A stretch of 64,000 bases of DNA from Limnospira fusiformis SAG 85.79 (GTDB lineage Bacteria > Cyanobacteriota > Cyanobacteriia > Cyanobacteriales > Microcoleaceae). The position numbers and the translations under genes are program-made. Positions 26,292 to 36,825 of this stretch are shown piece by piece. The notes below the pieces were generated by a model. It was not told the DNA's origin and made no database searches. It was given only the letters and a program-made list of their open reading frames with translations. Every line of letters begins with the position of its first letter. Position 1 is the stretch's first letter. The stretch is taken from assembly GCF_012516315.1 (NCBI RefSeq), contig NZ_CP051185.1, positions 6,019,363 to 6,083,362 on the forward strand. The letters are read 5' to 3'.

Positions 26292-26323
26292 TAGCAGAGA
26301 CAAGTCATGGCTTGTCTCTGCTA
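26292..26323 (-). terminator. strong hairpin after thiC
   Basis: A perfect 13-bp stem, TAGCAGAGACAAG paired with CTTGTCTCTGCTA, around the six-base loop TCATGG. It lies 8 bp beyond the thiC stop, as a 3' end structure should. There is no T-run, so factor-independent termination is doubtful; it may protect the transcript end. Confidence 0.5.
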
Positions 26324-26330
26324 TCATTGA

Positions 26331-27734
<1,404 letters not shown>

Positions 27735-27740
27735 TTACAG

Positions 27741-27818
27741 CTTCCCTACGCCGGTACTAGCCGGACTCAGGTTCCAAGGGTGTCTCTCAGCCTGGACTTC
27801 GCAGGCACCCCTAGCTTG
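27741..27818 (-). promoter_or_regulatory. TPP riboswitch (THI element)
   Basis: Read on the minus strand the segment has the conserved order AGGGGTGCC, CTGAGA, ACCC, GAACCTGA, CCGG.TA.TACCGGCGTA and GGGAAG, the hallmarks of the THI-box aptamer. It lies about 25 bp upstream of the thiC start, consistent with control of translation initiation or termination by thiamine pyrophosphate. Confidence 0.96.
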
Positions 27819-27954
27819 ATGAATGTTTAGTTGATGATGTTAGCACTTATGTTGAGATTTGATCTAGGGTCTGTTAACAATTATTTATGTATTTTTCTGT
27901 AGAGTGCATCAGATTTGGCTATGGTCTGACGCACTCTAGGGGACTTCTGAAGGA

Positions 27955-28305
27955 CTAGAGGATTTTGGTTAGGGTAAGGTTGAGAATGCCATTATTGTAG
28001 TCTACTTGAACGCGATCGCGACAGACGCTTTGAGGGAGAGCGATCAGTTGACGAAAGGGAACTTGGGAATTATTAAGGGTTCCCGAAATGATGGCAGCTT
28101 CTCCGGTGATGAGAATGTCTAAATCATCTTCACATAAATCGGGAATGGTCATGTTGATCATCAGGTGATCGGGGCTGTCTTTAATGGCGATGATGGGTTG
28201 GAAATTACTGCCGCCATTGATGAGTTCATCTTCGCCATAAACTTGTTCGATGTTACGGCTAATTTCGGCAGATTTTTTAAATGTGTGTGAGAAGTCGATG
28301 ACCAT
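27955..28305 (-). CDS. Hsp20/alpha-crystallin family protein
   Basis: 116 residues. The alpha-crystallin domain spans about residues 35-116: KDSPDHLMINMTIPD, then EDDLDILITGEAAIISG, and a final strand DYNNGILNLTLTKIL with the A.Y.NGILxLTxxK-like ending. The N-terminal arm is short and the C-terminal I.I/V extension is missing, so it may form small oligomers rather than large ones. Hsp20s hold unfolding proteins during heat or oxidative stress. No CIRCE element is seen upstream. Confidence 0.75.
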   Translation of the reverse strand: MVIDFSHTFKKSAEISRNIEQVYGEDELINGGSNFQPIIAIKDSPDHLMINMTIPDLCEDDLDILITGEAAIISGTLNNSQVPFRQLIALPQSVCRDRVQVDYNNGILNLTLTKIL

Positions 28306-28608
28306 GGTTACAATTCCTAAAACGCGGTTTTATCTTCAGAAAACAGGATTTTTTGAGGTTGAAATACAGGGTTAAAAACCATAATTTCGGATGCGGAAAT
28401 TTCGGATTTTTAAAGTTTTTTGTCAACCGGATTTAACTGTTGTTAAACACCAAGTAAATCGGCATCTGGAATAGGGGGCTGTTTCTGCCAAAATCCTGTA
28501 TCCCCACGAGGCTCTTTGAGAACCTGCCGGGACTCAGTTGGTATGAGAATCAAAATTGATTCGCCTCCCCAAGGCTATGCCGATAATAGATGTTCAGATT
28601 AACTGAAT
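28306..28608. other. intergenic region, nothing recognised
   Basis: The 303 bp between the Hsp20 gene and the large low-complexity gene contain AT-rich stretches with repeated ATTTCGGAT (about 28383 and 28400), which may be promoter or operator DNA, but I see no defined motif, RNA or frame. Confidence 0.4.
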
Positions 28609-30876
28609 TTATGATGAAGATTCATCCATGGGAAGAGTTGGTGCTGATGTAGGACTCACGGTGCGTCCAACGATCGCCTTATGACTTTCCCGTGAAGAAA
28701 GCATTTCAACAGCGATCGCTTCTACCTGTATCTCCAAGGTGCCATAGATAATGTCGAGGTCAACCGTTGCTTCAATTTGATCGAAGCCGTTGGGTGAGAA
28801 CTCGGTAATCCAACGCGGCCCGTCTACAATATTGCGGGACTGCCGATCATATATCCATATTTTGACATATATGCGGGGCAAGTTGTCGGGGATTTGCACG
28901 CGAACTTTTAAAGACTTTCCGGCGGTAGGATTAACGGTGAGGATATCTAAAATCGGAACCGGAATTTCTTGGTCTTCGGGTATGACAGATGGTGTTGTGG
29001 TGCTACTCCCTCCTCTCAAGGTGCTATAAGGCCTCCCCATCCCTGAAAATGGCCTGCTAGAGGGGGGTTCGGTAGTCAACCCCTTCCCTTGGGGAAATAC
29101 CGCAGAATCCGCCCTGGTTTGGGGGAAGACAACAGGAGGTTCGAGGGATTCATAATCTACGACAATTTCCTCGGCTTCCAATTCTGTGACCAAGGGGCTG
29201 AATTCATAATTAGGTGGTGGGGTCTGATTCTCGTCTGGCACTAATGGTTCTGCTGGTGAGGAAACGGCTGTGTCATCAGAAGCTGAGGAAGATGCTTGTT
29301 TCATCCAGTGAGACAGATCTCGATCTTTGGCTAGGGAACTTAATCGACTCAAAAATCGCTCTTCTAAATTCAGATGAGGTAAAGCCTTTTTCGCTGCCGG
29401 GGAAGTGGCTGTGGAAGTATTGGTATGGGTCGCATCTGTTGGCTCTGGTGATGAGTCGATAGGGGTTTCTGGTGGGTCTGTATTGAGCAGGTCAGTATTG
29501 CTGTCTTCGTTGGGGTCTGTTTGACCGGCACCCTCCTCGGGTGTTTTGGCGACAGAACCCTCGGATGTAGAGGTGGCTAATGGTAGGGTAGGGGATGCTG
29601 GCGGTTTTGGGTTGACGAATGGAAGTGCGATCGCCTCTGAATTGGGACTCGAAGGGATGTTAAGGATATTAGACCAGGGGTGGGGTTCTGTCTGTGCTGT
29701 TGGATCAGCAGAGATAAAATTGCCAAAGCTGGGCAATTCTAGGGCAGTCTGAGGCTTACCTTGAGCATTTACAGGCTGGCTTTGTGTTTCTTTATTTACT
29801 ACGGCTAAGGGGGCTGGCTCCGCCGCTGGGAGTGGTATAAATGAATTTTCGACTAGGGGTTCGTTGGGTTGAGCGTCAATTTCTAGCTCCTCTGGTAATG
29901 GGTCTAAAAACTGTTCGACCAACATGGTGATATTGAAAGAATTGCGGACGGGGGGATGCTGATCACTGTAAAAAACGACCTCTCCCAAAACTAATCGGGT
30001 TTTGCATTCAAAGGGTACATAAATAGCTGCGGAAAATGGCACAGGTAAAACAGACTGTGGTACGGGTTGGCGAACATCATAGAGAATTTCGGAGGCTTGA
30101 GGCGATCGCAAACATATCTGTAATTGAGGATTAGAAACTACCATAGAGGTGATAGCTTCCATATAAGGGTCAGAGTCCGGGTCAGATTTAATCCTAATCT
30201 GTCCAGATAGTAAAACGGCGCTACCAAACTCGACCACATAGCTATGGCGTTCTAGGATAAGTTCTATGGAAATATCCTCTGCGGTCAAGTCTGCGGTTTC
30301 GTTTATGGCGACACTACTGCTTAGTTCCTGTGCGATCGCGGTTTCTTGGTTGGCTTCTGGCTGAGGTTCCCCAGGGTAGAGGTCTGTAAGATTAGAATCA
30401 CTGGTTTTTTCTGATGGTGTCGTGGGTGTCACCGACTCTAAATCCGTCTGTTGTGGTAGGCTATCTTGAATGGCTGACCCATCCTCCAATATTTCCTCAG
30501 AGTCAATCTCAGAGTCAATCTCAGTGTTGGCTAGTACCTGTAGTTTCATTGTGGCACGCCAAGTATTTCCTAAAAGTCCGGCTCTTAAATCTGGCGAACA
30601 GGAAAACTCCCAAATTCCGGGTTTGAGGCTAGTATAGGGGATTACGACCATTAAACCCTCTGAGTTCATATAACTTTTCAGGGTCTTAATGCGGCGCACT
30701 GGGGGGTCTTCGTCTATAGCGTCATAAACAATCCTAATTTCAATTTCCTGATCTTGATGGGACCCACGACAAACAATGCGATACCGACCTTCTAACACCT
30801 GAACATCAGGAGACTCCAGGGGTAGCCAAGTGTTATCCCCTTCCCGTTGTAGTAGGAATTCTAGGTTATCCATCAT
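28609..30876 (-). CDS. large low-complexity protein with beta-rich ends, unknown function
   Basis: About 755 residues from ATG 30876 (MMDNLEFLLQREGDNTWLPL); a start at 30906 adds ten residues. The N-terminal 120 residues (YRIVCRGSHQDQEIEIRIVY ... GIWEFSCSPDL) and the C-terminal 110 residues (PILDILTVNPTAGKSLKVRV, YVKIWIYDRQSRNIVDGPRW) look like beta-sandwich domains. The middle 350 residues are Pro, Thr, Ser and Glu rich and probably disordered. No signal peptide is seen. I do not recognise the family beyond its being typical of conserved cyanobacterial hypothetical proteins. Confidence 0.65.
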   Translation of the reverse strand: MMDNLEFLLQREGDNTWLPLESPDVQVLEGRYRIVCRGSHQDQEIEIRIVYDAIDEDPPVRRIKTLKSYMNSEGLMVVIPYTSLKPGIWEFSCSPDLRAGLLGNTWRATMKLQVLANTEIDSEIDSEEILEDGSAIQDSLPQQTDLESVTPTTPSEKTSDSNLTDLYPGEPQPEANQETAIAQELSSSVAINETADLTAEDISIELILERHSYVVEFGSAVLLSGQIRIKSDPDSDPYMEAITSMVVSNPQLQICLRSPQASEILYDVRQPVPQSVLPVPFSAAIYVPFECKTRLVLGEVVFYSDQHPPVRNSFNITMLVEQFLDPLPEELEIDAQPNEPLVENSFIPLPAAEPAPLAVVNKETQSQPVNAQGKPQTALELPSFGNFISADPTAQTEPHPWSNILNIPSSPNSEAIALPFVNPKPPASPTLPLATSTSEGSVAKTPEEGAGQTDPNEDSNTDLLNTDPPETPIDSSPEPTDATHTNTSTATSPAAKKALPHLNLEERFLSRLSSLAKDRDLSHWMKQASSSASDDTAVSSPAEPLVPDENQTPPPNYEFSPLVTELEAEEIVVDYESLEPPVVFPQTRADSAVFPQGKGLTTEPPSSRPFSGMGRPYSTLRGGSSTTTPSVIPEDQEIPVPILDILTVNPTAGKSLKVRVQIPDNLPRIYVKIWIYDRQSRNIVDGPRWITEFSPNGFDQIEATVDLDIIYGTLEIQVEAIAVEMLSSRESHKAIVGRTVSPTSAPTLPMDESSS

Positions 30877-30974
30877 TAGCACCTCTGCCAACATCCTGGG
30901 TATCATTTGCTGTTGAGACTAGCACTATGGGTGCTGTTGGTGATTATAGGTGCTTTTGGTGATTATAGGCGATC

Positions 30975-31290
30975 GCTTCAACCTAATCATACCAGGACAC
31001 TTTTTCCACGGGCAGTTTTTCCGCTTCAAAATCCGAAGGATACCATTTTAGATCTCGTTAGTTCGTAAGAGCTGGCTACTTGTTGCCATTGTTTCTGCGC
31101 GATCGCATATTTCGCTATCCAGAATGGTTCAATCGTCACTCGGTGCTGTGGTTTTTCTGTATGCAAAATTTTCCACATTTCCAGGTGAACCCATCAGAAA
31201 TCTTCCCCCAGGGATAAACACCATTTCTAGGGTGACTTCATCTCTCAGATTTTCTATGAAATTTTGGGCTTGACTTCCGCGACGACTCAT
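30975..31290 (-). pseudogene. formylglycine-generating-enzyme-like (FGE-sulfatase) pseudogene
   Basis: From ATG 31290 the frame reads MSRRGSQAQNFIENL, then LEMVFIPGGRFLMGSPGN, the start of the SUMF1/FGE fold. It stops at 31129, but the next frame continues HRVTIEPFWIAKYAIAQKQW, and a third carries DLKWYPSDFEAEKLPVEKVS followed by WYD, all expected in that order in the family. At least two frameshifts are thus needed, and the C-terminal two-thirds is missing. The gene is dead. Such domains in cyanobacteria are often fused to STAND or caspase-like proteins. It abuts the 166-bp array. Confidence 0.75.
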
Positions 31291-31296
31291 TCTTAG

Positions 31297-33270
31297 TTGA
31301 GGAAAAAATCAAGCATATAGCCATGTTACCCCCACGGCTTCAATTATAGCGATCGCCATCCCGGTTGTCAACCCCCCACCCCTCTCGTCGCGCCGATTTT
31401 TTGTTAAGTTTTGTTAAGTTGAAGTTGGGGGGCTATGAATTGTGGCTTAACCTGAAGGTAGGTTGAGGAAAAAATCAAGCATATAGCCATGTTACCCCCA
31501 CGGCTTCAATTATAGCGATCGCCATCCCGGTTGTCAACCCCCCACCCCTCTCGTCGCGCCGATTTTTTTTTAAGTTTTGTTAAGTTGAAGTTGGGGGGCT
31601 ATGAATTGTGGCTTAACCTGAAGGTAGGTTGAGGAAAAAATCAAGCGTATAGCCATGTTACCCCCACGGTTTCAATTATAGCGATCGCCATCCCGGTTGT
31701 CAACCCCCCATCTCTCTCGTCGCGCCGATTTTTTGTTAAGTTTTGTTAAGTTGAAGTTGGGGGGCTATGAATTGTGGCTTAACCTGAAGGTAGGTTGAGG
31801 AAAAAATCAAGCGTATAGCCATGTTACCCCCACGGTTTCAATTATAGCGATCGCCATCCCGGTTGTCAACCCCTCATCTCTCTCGTCGCGCCGATTTTTT
31901 GTTAAGTTTTGTTAAGTTGAAGTTGGGGGGCTATGAATCGTGGCTTAACCTGAAGGTAGGTTGAGGAAAAAATCAAGCGTATAGCCATGTTACCCCCACG
32001 GCTTCAATTATAGCGATCGCCATCCCGGTTGTCAACCCCTCATCTCTCTCGTCGCGCCGATTTTTTGTTAAGTTTTGTTAAGTTGAAGTTGGGGGGCTAT
32101 GAATCGTGGCTTAACCTGAAGGTAGGTTGAGGAAAAAATCAAGCGTATAGCCATGTTACCCCCACGGCTTCAATTATAGCGATCGCCATCCCGGTTGTCA
32201 ACCCCTCATCTCTCTCGTCGCGCCGATTTTTTGTTAAGTTTTGTTAAGTTGAAGTTGGGGGGCTATGAATTGTGGCTTAACCTGAAGGTAGGTTGAGGAA
32301 AAAATCAAGCGTATAGCCATGTTACCCCCACGGTTTCAATTATAGCGATCGCCATCCCGGTTGTCAACCCCTCATCTCTCTCGTCGCGCCGATTTTTTTT
32401 TAAGTTTTGTTAAGTTGGGTGATACTTGGGGGGGCTATGAATCGTGGCTTTACCTGAAAGTAGGTTGAATAAAAAATCAAGCATATAGCCATGTTACCCC
32501 CACGGCTTCAATTATAGCGATCGCCATCCCGGTTGTCAACCCCTCATCTCTCTCGTCGCGCCGATTTTTTTTTAAGTTTTGTTAAGTTGGGTGATACTTG
32601 GGGGGGCTATGAATCGTGGCTTTACCTGAAAGTAGGTTGAATAAAAAATCAAGCATATAGCCATGTTACCCCCACGGCTTCAATTATAGCGATCGCCATC
32701 CCGGTTGTCAACCCCTCATCTCTCTCGTCGCGCCGCTTTTTTTGTTAAGTTTTGTTAAGTTGGGTGATACTTGGGGGGCTATGAATCGTGGCTTTACCTG
32801 AAAGTAGGTTGAATAAAAAATCAAGCGTATAGCCATGTTACCCCCACGGTTACAATTATAGCGATCGCCATCCCGGTTGTCAACCCCCCATCTCTCTCGT
32901 CGCGCCGATTTTTTTTTAAGTTTTGTTAAGTTGGGTGATACTTGGGGGGGCTATGAATCGTGGCTTAACCTGAAGGTAGGTTGAGGAAAAAATCAAGCAT
33001 ATAGCCATGTTACCCCCACGGCTTCAATTATAGCGATCGCCATCCCGGTTGTCAACCCCTCATCTCTCTCGTCGCGCCGATTTTTTGTTAAGTTTTGTTA
33101 AGTTGAAGTTGGGGGGCTATGAATCGTGGCTTAACCTGAAGGTAGGTTGAGGAAAAAATCAAGCATATAGCCATGTTACCCCCACGGTTTCAATTATAGC
33201 GATCGCCATCCCGGTTGTCAACCCCCCACCCCTCTCGTCGCGCCGATTTTTTTTTAAGTTTTGTTAAGTT
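31297..33270. repeat. tandem array of 12 non-coding 166/172-bp units
   Basis: Unit starts (TTGAGGAAAAAATCAAGC or TTGAATAAAAAATCAAGC) fall at 31297, 31463, 31629, 31795, 31961, 32127, 32293, 32465, 32637, 32809, 32981 and 33147, the last partial. Seven steps are 166 bp and four are 172 bp, the latter having GGGTGATACTT where the former have GAAGTT. Each unit contains one HIP1 site, a GGTTGTCAACC palindrome, a GTTAAGTT-TT-GTTAAGTT or near-identical direct repeat, and a potential long stem GGCTAT/ATAGCC flanked by G and C runs. No coding frame persists. The final unit runs into the 3' end of the Pepco-like gene. Confidence 0.97.
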
Positions 33271-33620
33271 TTGCGACGTTTAAACGTAAGTTTGATAGTC
33301 CCATGATCGAAGTTGTCACTACAGAGGCTAACTTCTCCGTTGCCATTAATTCTGACAGACAATTCCACCTGGTCAAGCTGCATGGGAGATTTTTGGGAGT
33401 TTCCAGAGGCTTGCTGCATTTGAAACGCTTGCTGTTCCGCTTGTAGAAATACATCACCAATTACTAATAAAAATTGACTCATATTTTGCTGCATTTTGTG
33501 CGCCGGGACTGCTACCCTGTGGGTCTGTGATTCTGTAGGAGTGTCAGGGGATGTTGAGGGGTTAGGGGAATCTTGGGTAATAATCCAGATACTTTTGGGA
33601 ATTTGGATAATTTCTGACAT
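33264..33620 (-). CDS. Pepco-domain-like protein
   Basis: 118 residues. Features are an early IPKSIWIITQD strand, a central helical segment (MSQFLLVIGDVFLQAEQQAF), then the strongly conserved-looking MQLDQVELSVRINGNGEVSL and a basic end GTIKLTFKRRK. This order matches my memory of Pepco, a small domain described in bacterial conflict systems with STAND or trypsin partners. No partner gene is intact nearby, though an FGE-like pseudogene lies across the array. The function is unknown. The C-terminal codons overlap the edge of the 166-bp array. Confidence 0.5.
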   Translation of the reverse strand: MSEIIQIPKSIWIITQDSPNPSTSPDTPTESQTHRVAVPAHKMQQNMSQFLLVIGDVFLQAEQQAFQMQQASGNSQKSPMQLDQVELSVRINGNGEVSLCSDNFDHGTIKLTFKRRKT

Positions 33621-33944
33621 AGACTAATGGGGGATGATGGTTAATTATTAACTTAATGTGATGATTGTAGCTTAAATATGGTGGTTGATGTCTAATGATT
33701 GAGATATGAAGAAGGAAGCCGAAAAGATTGAGTTTCACTAGGTTAATGGGTCTGGTGGGGGCGGTGCAATATATGCGATCGCATACAAGATAGACTTTCA
33801 CAAGGCGCGCCATGGCAAAAATATCACCGTGGGGAACATCTCCGATTTGGGAATATTTAACTATTTTGGGTGTCAAAAAAAAGCGTCAGAAAAATCTTAT
33901 ATCTCTGACGCAGGCTAATTGTTAATGTATGAAACCCACAACAT
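33621..33944. other. intergenic region carrying a minus-strand terminator
   Basis: Apart from the terminator at 33875-33911 the region shows no gene. A reverse frame crossing 33562-33876 overlaps the Pepco-like gene in another frame and has no protein-like features. AT-rich DNA near 33640-33700 may carry the promoter of the Pepco-like gene. Confidence 0.5.
33875..33911 (-). terminator. rho-independent terminator of the SLH gene
   Basis: On the minus strand GCGTCAGA pairs with TCTGACGC (33904-33911 with 33883-33890) and is followed by a run of eight T. It lies about 35 bp past the stop of the SLH-domain gene. Confidence 0.85.
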
Positions 33945-35111
33945 TTAACGAGTAACCAGGTAATCTGACTCGATAGGTTCAGCATCACCCGATCGCACTA
34001 ATACTTGATAAATCATGACAATAGCCTCTGCTTGACTGACGGACTGATGAGGATTAAAAGTATTGCGATCTGGATGACTGGCGACCAAACCCGCCTCAGT
34101 CGCCGCCGCCACTTGACCAATAGCCCAATCAGGAATTTGATCAGCATCGGAGTAAACTTTGAGAATTTCCTGGGGATTATTGGGGGTAGGTAAATCCAAA
34201 CCACTGACCAAAGCCACCACGACCTCTGTATGAGTCATTTCTTGATTAGGTTGGAAAACTTCCCCAGGATAACCCCGGAGAAAACCCATTTTGGTAGCTT
34301 CTTGGATCGCCTGATTAGCCCAATGGTCTTGCGGTAGATCCTGAAACTTAATATCAGGTTGAATTCTGTCAGTTTTGAGGGATTGTTGCAACTGATGAGC
34401 AAACTGTCCCCGACTCACTGGCTGATCTGGGTTAAATGTACCATCTTCTGCACCGATCGCCTGATTATGGTCAGCAAAATAAACTACAAAATCCCGCGCC
34501 CAGTGTTCCTCTGGTACATTAGCCAGTATAGTTGTAGCCGAATCTGGAGTTACAGCGGTCTGGGTGGGAGTGGTTTCTGGTGTTTCGGCGGTAGTTACAG
34601 GGGAACTGGGAACCTCTGAGGTTTCGGTGGGAGTAGGAGTTTCAGGGGGTGATGTAACCGCCGCCTCTGTGTCTGTGGTCGTGGTTGTTTCGGCTTCTGT
34701 TGTGGGTGATGAAAATAAGGGGAGAGTAGCCGGAGTTGACTCGGTGGTGGGAGAGGCTATTTGTAAACCTTCCAAGTTTAGCCAGCTTAGTGTCAATCCT
34801 GTAGATTCGCTGCTGACTGTATCTGAAGGTCCAGACTTAGACTCTGGGGTGTATGAGGAAGAGATTATAGAGGTTGTGCTGGAGGATGCTTGACGGACTA
34901 TATCAGAGACATTGATTAAACTCCGATGATCTGAGATAGTTTCGGGTTTAGCTGAGAGTAAGCTAAAGCTGCTTTTGGGTTCGATCTTCCCAAATACCCA
35001 AAAGAAGACAAACCCCATAGTTGCGATCGCCAAAATAATCGCCAGCCATTCCTCCATAGTTGGGGGTGATTGTTTCCGTGGCTGTAAATCAGCCCGATCT
35101 GATTCTGACAT
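33945..35111 (-). CDS. membrane-anchored S-layer-homology (SLH) domain protein
   Basis: 388 residues from ATG 35111 (MSESDRADLQPRK); a start at 35171 would add 20 residues. A transmembrane helix (EEWLAIILAIATMGFVFFWV) near residues 22-41 is followed by a Thr/Pro/Glu-rich linker of about 150 residues. Three SLH-like units then follow (EEHWARDFVVYFADHNQAIG, DHWANQAIQEATKMGFLRGY, DWAIGQVAAATEAGLVA). SLH domains bind cell-wall polymers, so it probably links inner membrane and wall. It is bounded by terminators on both sides, so it is a single transcription unit. Confidence 0.82.
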   Translation of the reverse strand: MSESDRADLQPRKQSPPTMEEWLAIILAIATMGFVFFWVFGKIEPKSSFSLLSAKPETISDHRSLINVSDIVRQASSSTTSIISSSYTPESKSGPSDTVSSESTGLTLSWLNLEGLQIASPTTESTPATLPLFSSPTTEAETTTTTDTEAAVTSPPETPTPTETSEVPSSPVTTAETPETTPTQTAVTPDSATTILANVPEEHWARDFVVYFADHNQAIGAEDGTFNPDQPVSRGQFAHQLQQSLKTDRIQPDIKFQDLPQDHWANQAIQEATKMGFLRGYPGEVFQPNQEMTHTEVVVALVSGLDLPTPNNPQEILKVYSDADQIPDWAIGQVAAATEAGLVASHPDRNTFNPHQSVSQAEAIVMIYQVLVRSGDAEPIESDYLVTR

Positions 35112-35173
35112 AGGAATTTTTTGCTCTTGAACATTCCCCTCAAGGTTAACTGTTCTCGATGACCATGACAATC

Positions 35174-35210
35174 AAAAAAAAGGGTGGCAGTTGAAATTTG
35201 GTTGCCACCC
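35174..35210 (-). terminator. rho-independent terminator of the C-terminal protease gene
   Basis: On the minus strand GGGTGGCA pairs with TGCCACCC around a 13-base loop, followed by eight T. It lies directly after the protease stop at 35218. Confidence 0.9.
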
Positions 35211-35217
35211 TGATAGA

Positions 35218-36501
35218 TTAGTTAACTGCCATGGGATGAGACAAATCACCATTAAGAACTAAGATCGCCTTAGCATAGCCAGGATCTTGGTGAGTTCCAA
35301 TCAAATTGGGATCACTAGCTAGTTGCTTTTTCTCTAACTGAGTCAATTCGATGGAAATATCGGGGGTGACACCTTTCTGGCTGATGTCTGTACCGTTAGG
35401 GGTATAATAGTGGGCGATGGTGACAGCCAAGCCGGAACCATCAGATAAGGAAAAGACGGACTGTACCAGGGCTTTACCAAAAGTCCGAGTTCCCATAACC
35501 ATAGCCCGCTTGTTGTCCTGCATTGCTCCTGCCAAAATTTCACTAGCACTGGCTGAGTTATCATCAACTAGGACAACGGTGGGTAAGTCAGTTAAGGCTG
35601 TATGATTGGCGCGGATTTCCTGACTTTTACCGTGGCGATCGATTGTACTAACGATCGCTCCTGAGTCTACCCACATCCTAGCGATATCAATGCTGCTGCG
35701 TAACAGTCCCCCAGGATTTCCGCGTAAATCTAAGACAAATCCATCTACATTTTGAGCCAGGAGTTCTTTAATAGCTTGTTGCATCTGTTCAGCCGCATGG
35801 GAGTTAAACTCCTGTAGTTGAATGTAACCAATCTGGCGATCGCCTTCTGTATTGAGGCGATAGCGGACGGCTTCTAGTTCAATGCGAGCGCGGGTAAGGG
35901 TCAGGTCAAATTGTTGAGCTTCATCGCGACTGATGGTTAAAGTGATGGAAGTTCCCACCCGACCCCGAATTTTCTCGGCTGCTTTTTCTACGGTCATCCC
36001 TTGGGTAGACTCGCCATCAATGGCTAAAATGCGATCGCCTGATTGGATTCCCGCTTCCATGGCTGGGGAATTTTTAATAGGATTAACTACTGTAATTTGG
36101 CGAGTTTTCTCATCCAAAGTCAGTTGCATTCCCACCCCAGAAAGTTCTCCCGCTGTTTGATTGGTGAGGCGTTCATACTGCTTAGGATCGAGAAATCGGG
36201 TATATGGATCGTTGAGTTTTTCTAAGGCGTTACGCAGTTCTGTATATGCTTCTTCTGGAGAGGAATATTCTTTACTGAGAAGCTGTTGTCGAACTTCCAG
36301 CCAGTCGATCCGGTTGAAACTGGGGTCTACATATTCTCGATTAACAATCTGCCAAGCCTCGTCAATGACGGCTTTCGGACTATTTTTTAAGGTAGCATTT
36401 ACTGAACCACTGAGCCCTGGAATCGTTAAAGCGGAAATGGTGACTATGGCTCCACTTAAAACGGCGCGCAAGGGGGAAAAAGGTCTAGTAGCTTGATTCA
36501 T
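35218..36501 (-). CDS. carboxyl-terminal processing protease (S41 family)
   Basis: 427 residues with an N-terminal export signal (AVLSGAIVTISALTIPGLSG), a PDZ domain near 105-190 (GVGMQLTLDEKTRQITVVNP ... SGDRILAIDG) and the S41 peptidase core. The catalytic Ser is in VDDNSASASEILAGA and the Lys in RTFGKALVQSV. Family members trim C-termini of periplasmic or lumenal proteins; CtpA matures the D1 protein of photosystem II. Which paralogue this is (CtpA, B or C) cannot be fixed here. Confidence 0.9.
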   Translation of the reverse strand: MNQATRPFSPLRAVLSGAIVTISALTIPGLSGSVNATLKNSPKAVIDEAWQIVNREYVDPSFNRIDWLEVRQQLLSKEYSSPEEAYTELRNALEKLNDPYTRFLDPKQYERLTNQTAGELSGVGMQLTLDEKTRQITVVNPIKNSPAMEAGIQSGDRILAIDGESTQGMTVEKAAEKIRGRVGTSITLTISRDEAQQFDLTLTRARIELEAVRYRLNTEGDRQIGYIQLQEFNSHAAEQMQQAIKELLAQNVDGFVLDLRGNPGGLLRSSIDIARMWVDSGAIVSTIDRHGKSQEIRANHTALTDLPTVVLVDDNSASASEILAGAMQDNKRAMVMGTRTFGKALVQSVFSLSDGSGLAVTIAHYYTPNGTDISQKGVTPDISIELTQLEKKQLASDPNLIGTHQDPGYAKAILVLNGDLSHPMAVN

Positions 36502-36825
36502 CTAATCTTCCTCTGGCTGGATTCTCTGGCTGGATGCCTAAATGATATTTTTATAGGGTAGCAAAAGCAATCCCTATACAGTTGACATTAAATAATAGTC
36601 GATAGCTTTAAAATACACCTGGGAAGGTATGTTAAAAGTCAGCTATCATAAGGCTGTTGTCCAGGTATTATACCCGGATGGTGTGATCATGATACTGGAT
36701 TTGATGATGATACCGAACTCCGGGAGCGATTGTGTGTCTGAAGACATTATACAAGCATAATTTATCTATTGTCATCTTTTTGTACAATAAGTTTTAGGGA
36801 AATTTTAGATTTGGGGGAACCTCCC
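36502..36825. other. divergent intergenic region, nothing recognised
   Basis: It separates the protease gene from the plus-strand membrane-protein gene. It contains a small hairpin around CCAGGTATTATACCCGG (36660-36676), a near-perfect palindrome that could be an operator or promoter element. No gene is seen. Confidence 0.4.

Noticed and set aside
29100-29130. A GGTTCGAGGGATTC stretch resembling a tRNA T-loop
   Set aside because: It lies inside a coding region and no acceptor or anticodon stems can be formed around it.
31297-33270. Replication origin or plasmid iterons in the 166-bp array
   Set aside because: Units are far longer than iterons, no rep or dnaA gene is near, and flanking genes are not those expected at an origin.
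33562-33876. 104-codon minus-strand frame upstream of the Pepco-like gene
   Set aside because: It overlaps the start of that gene in another frame and looks like an AT-rich random frame.
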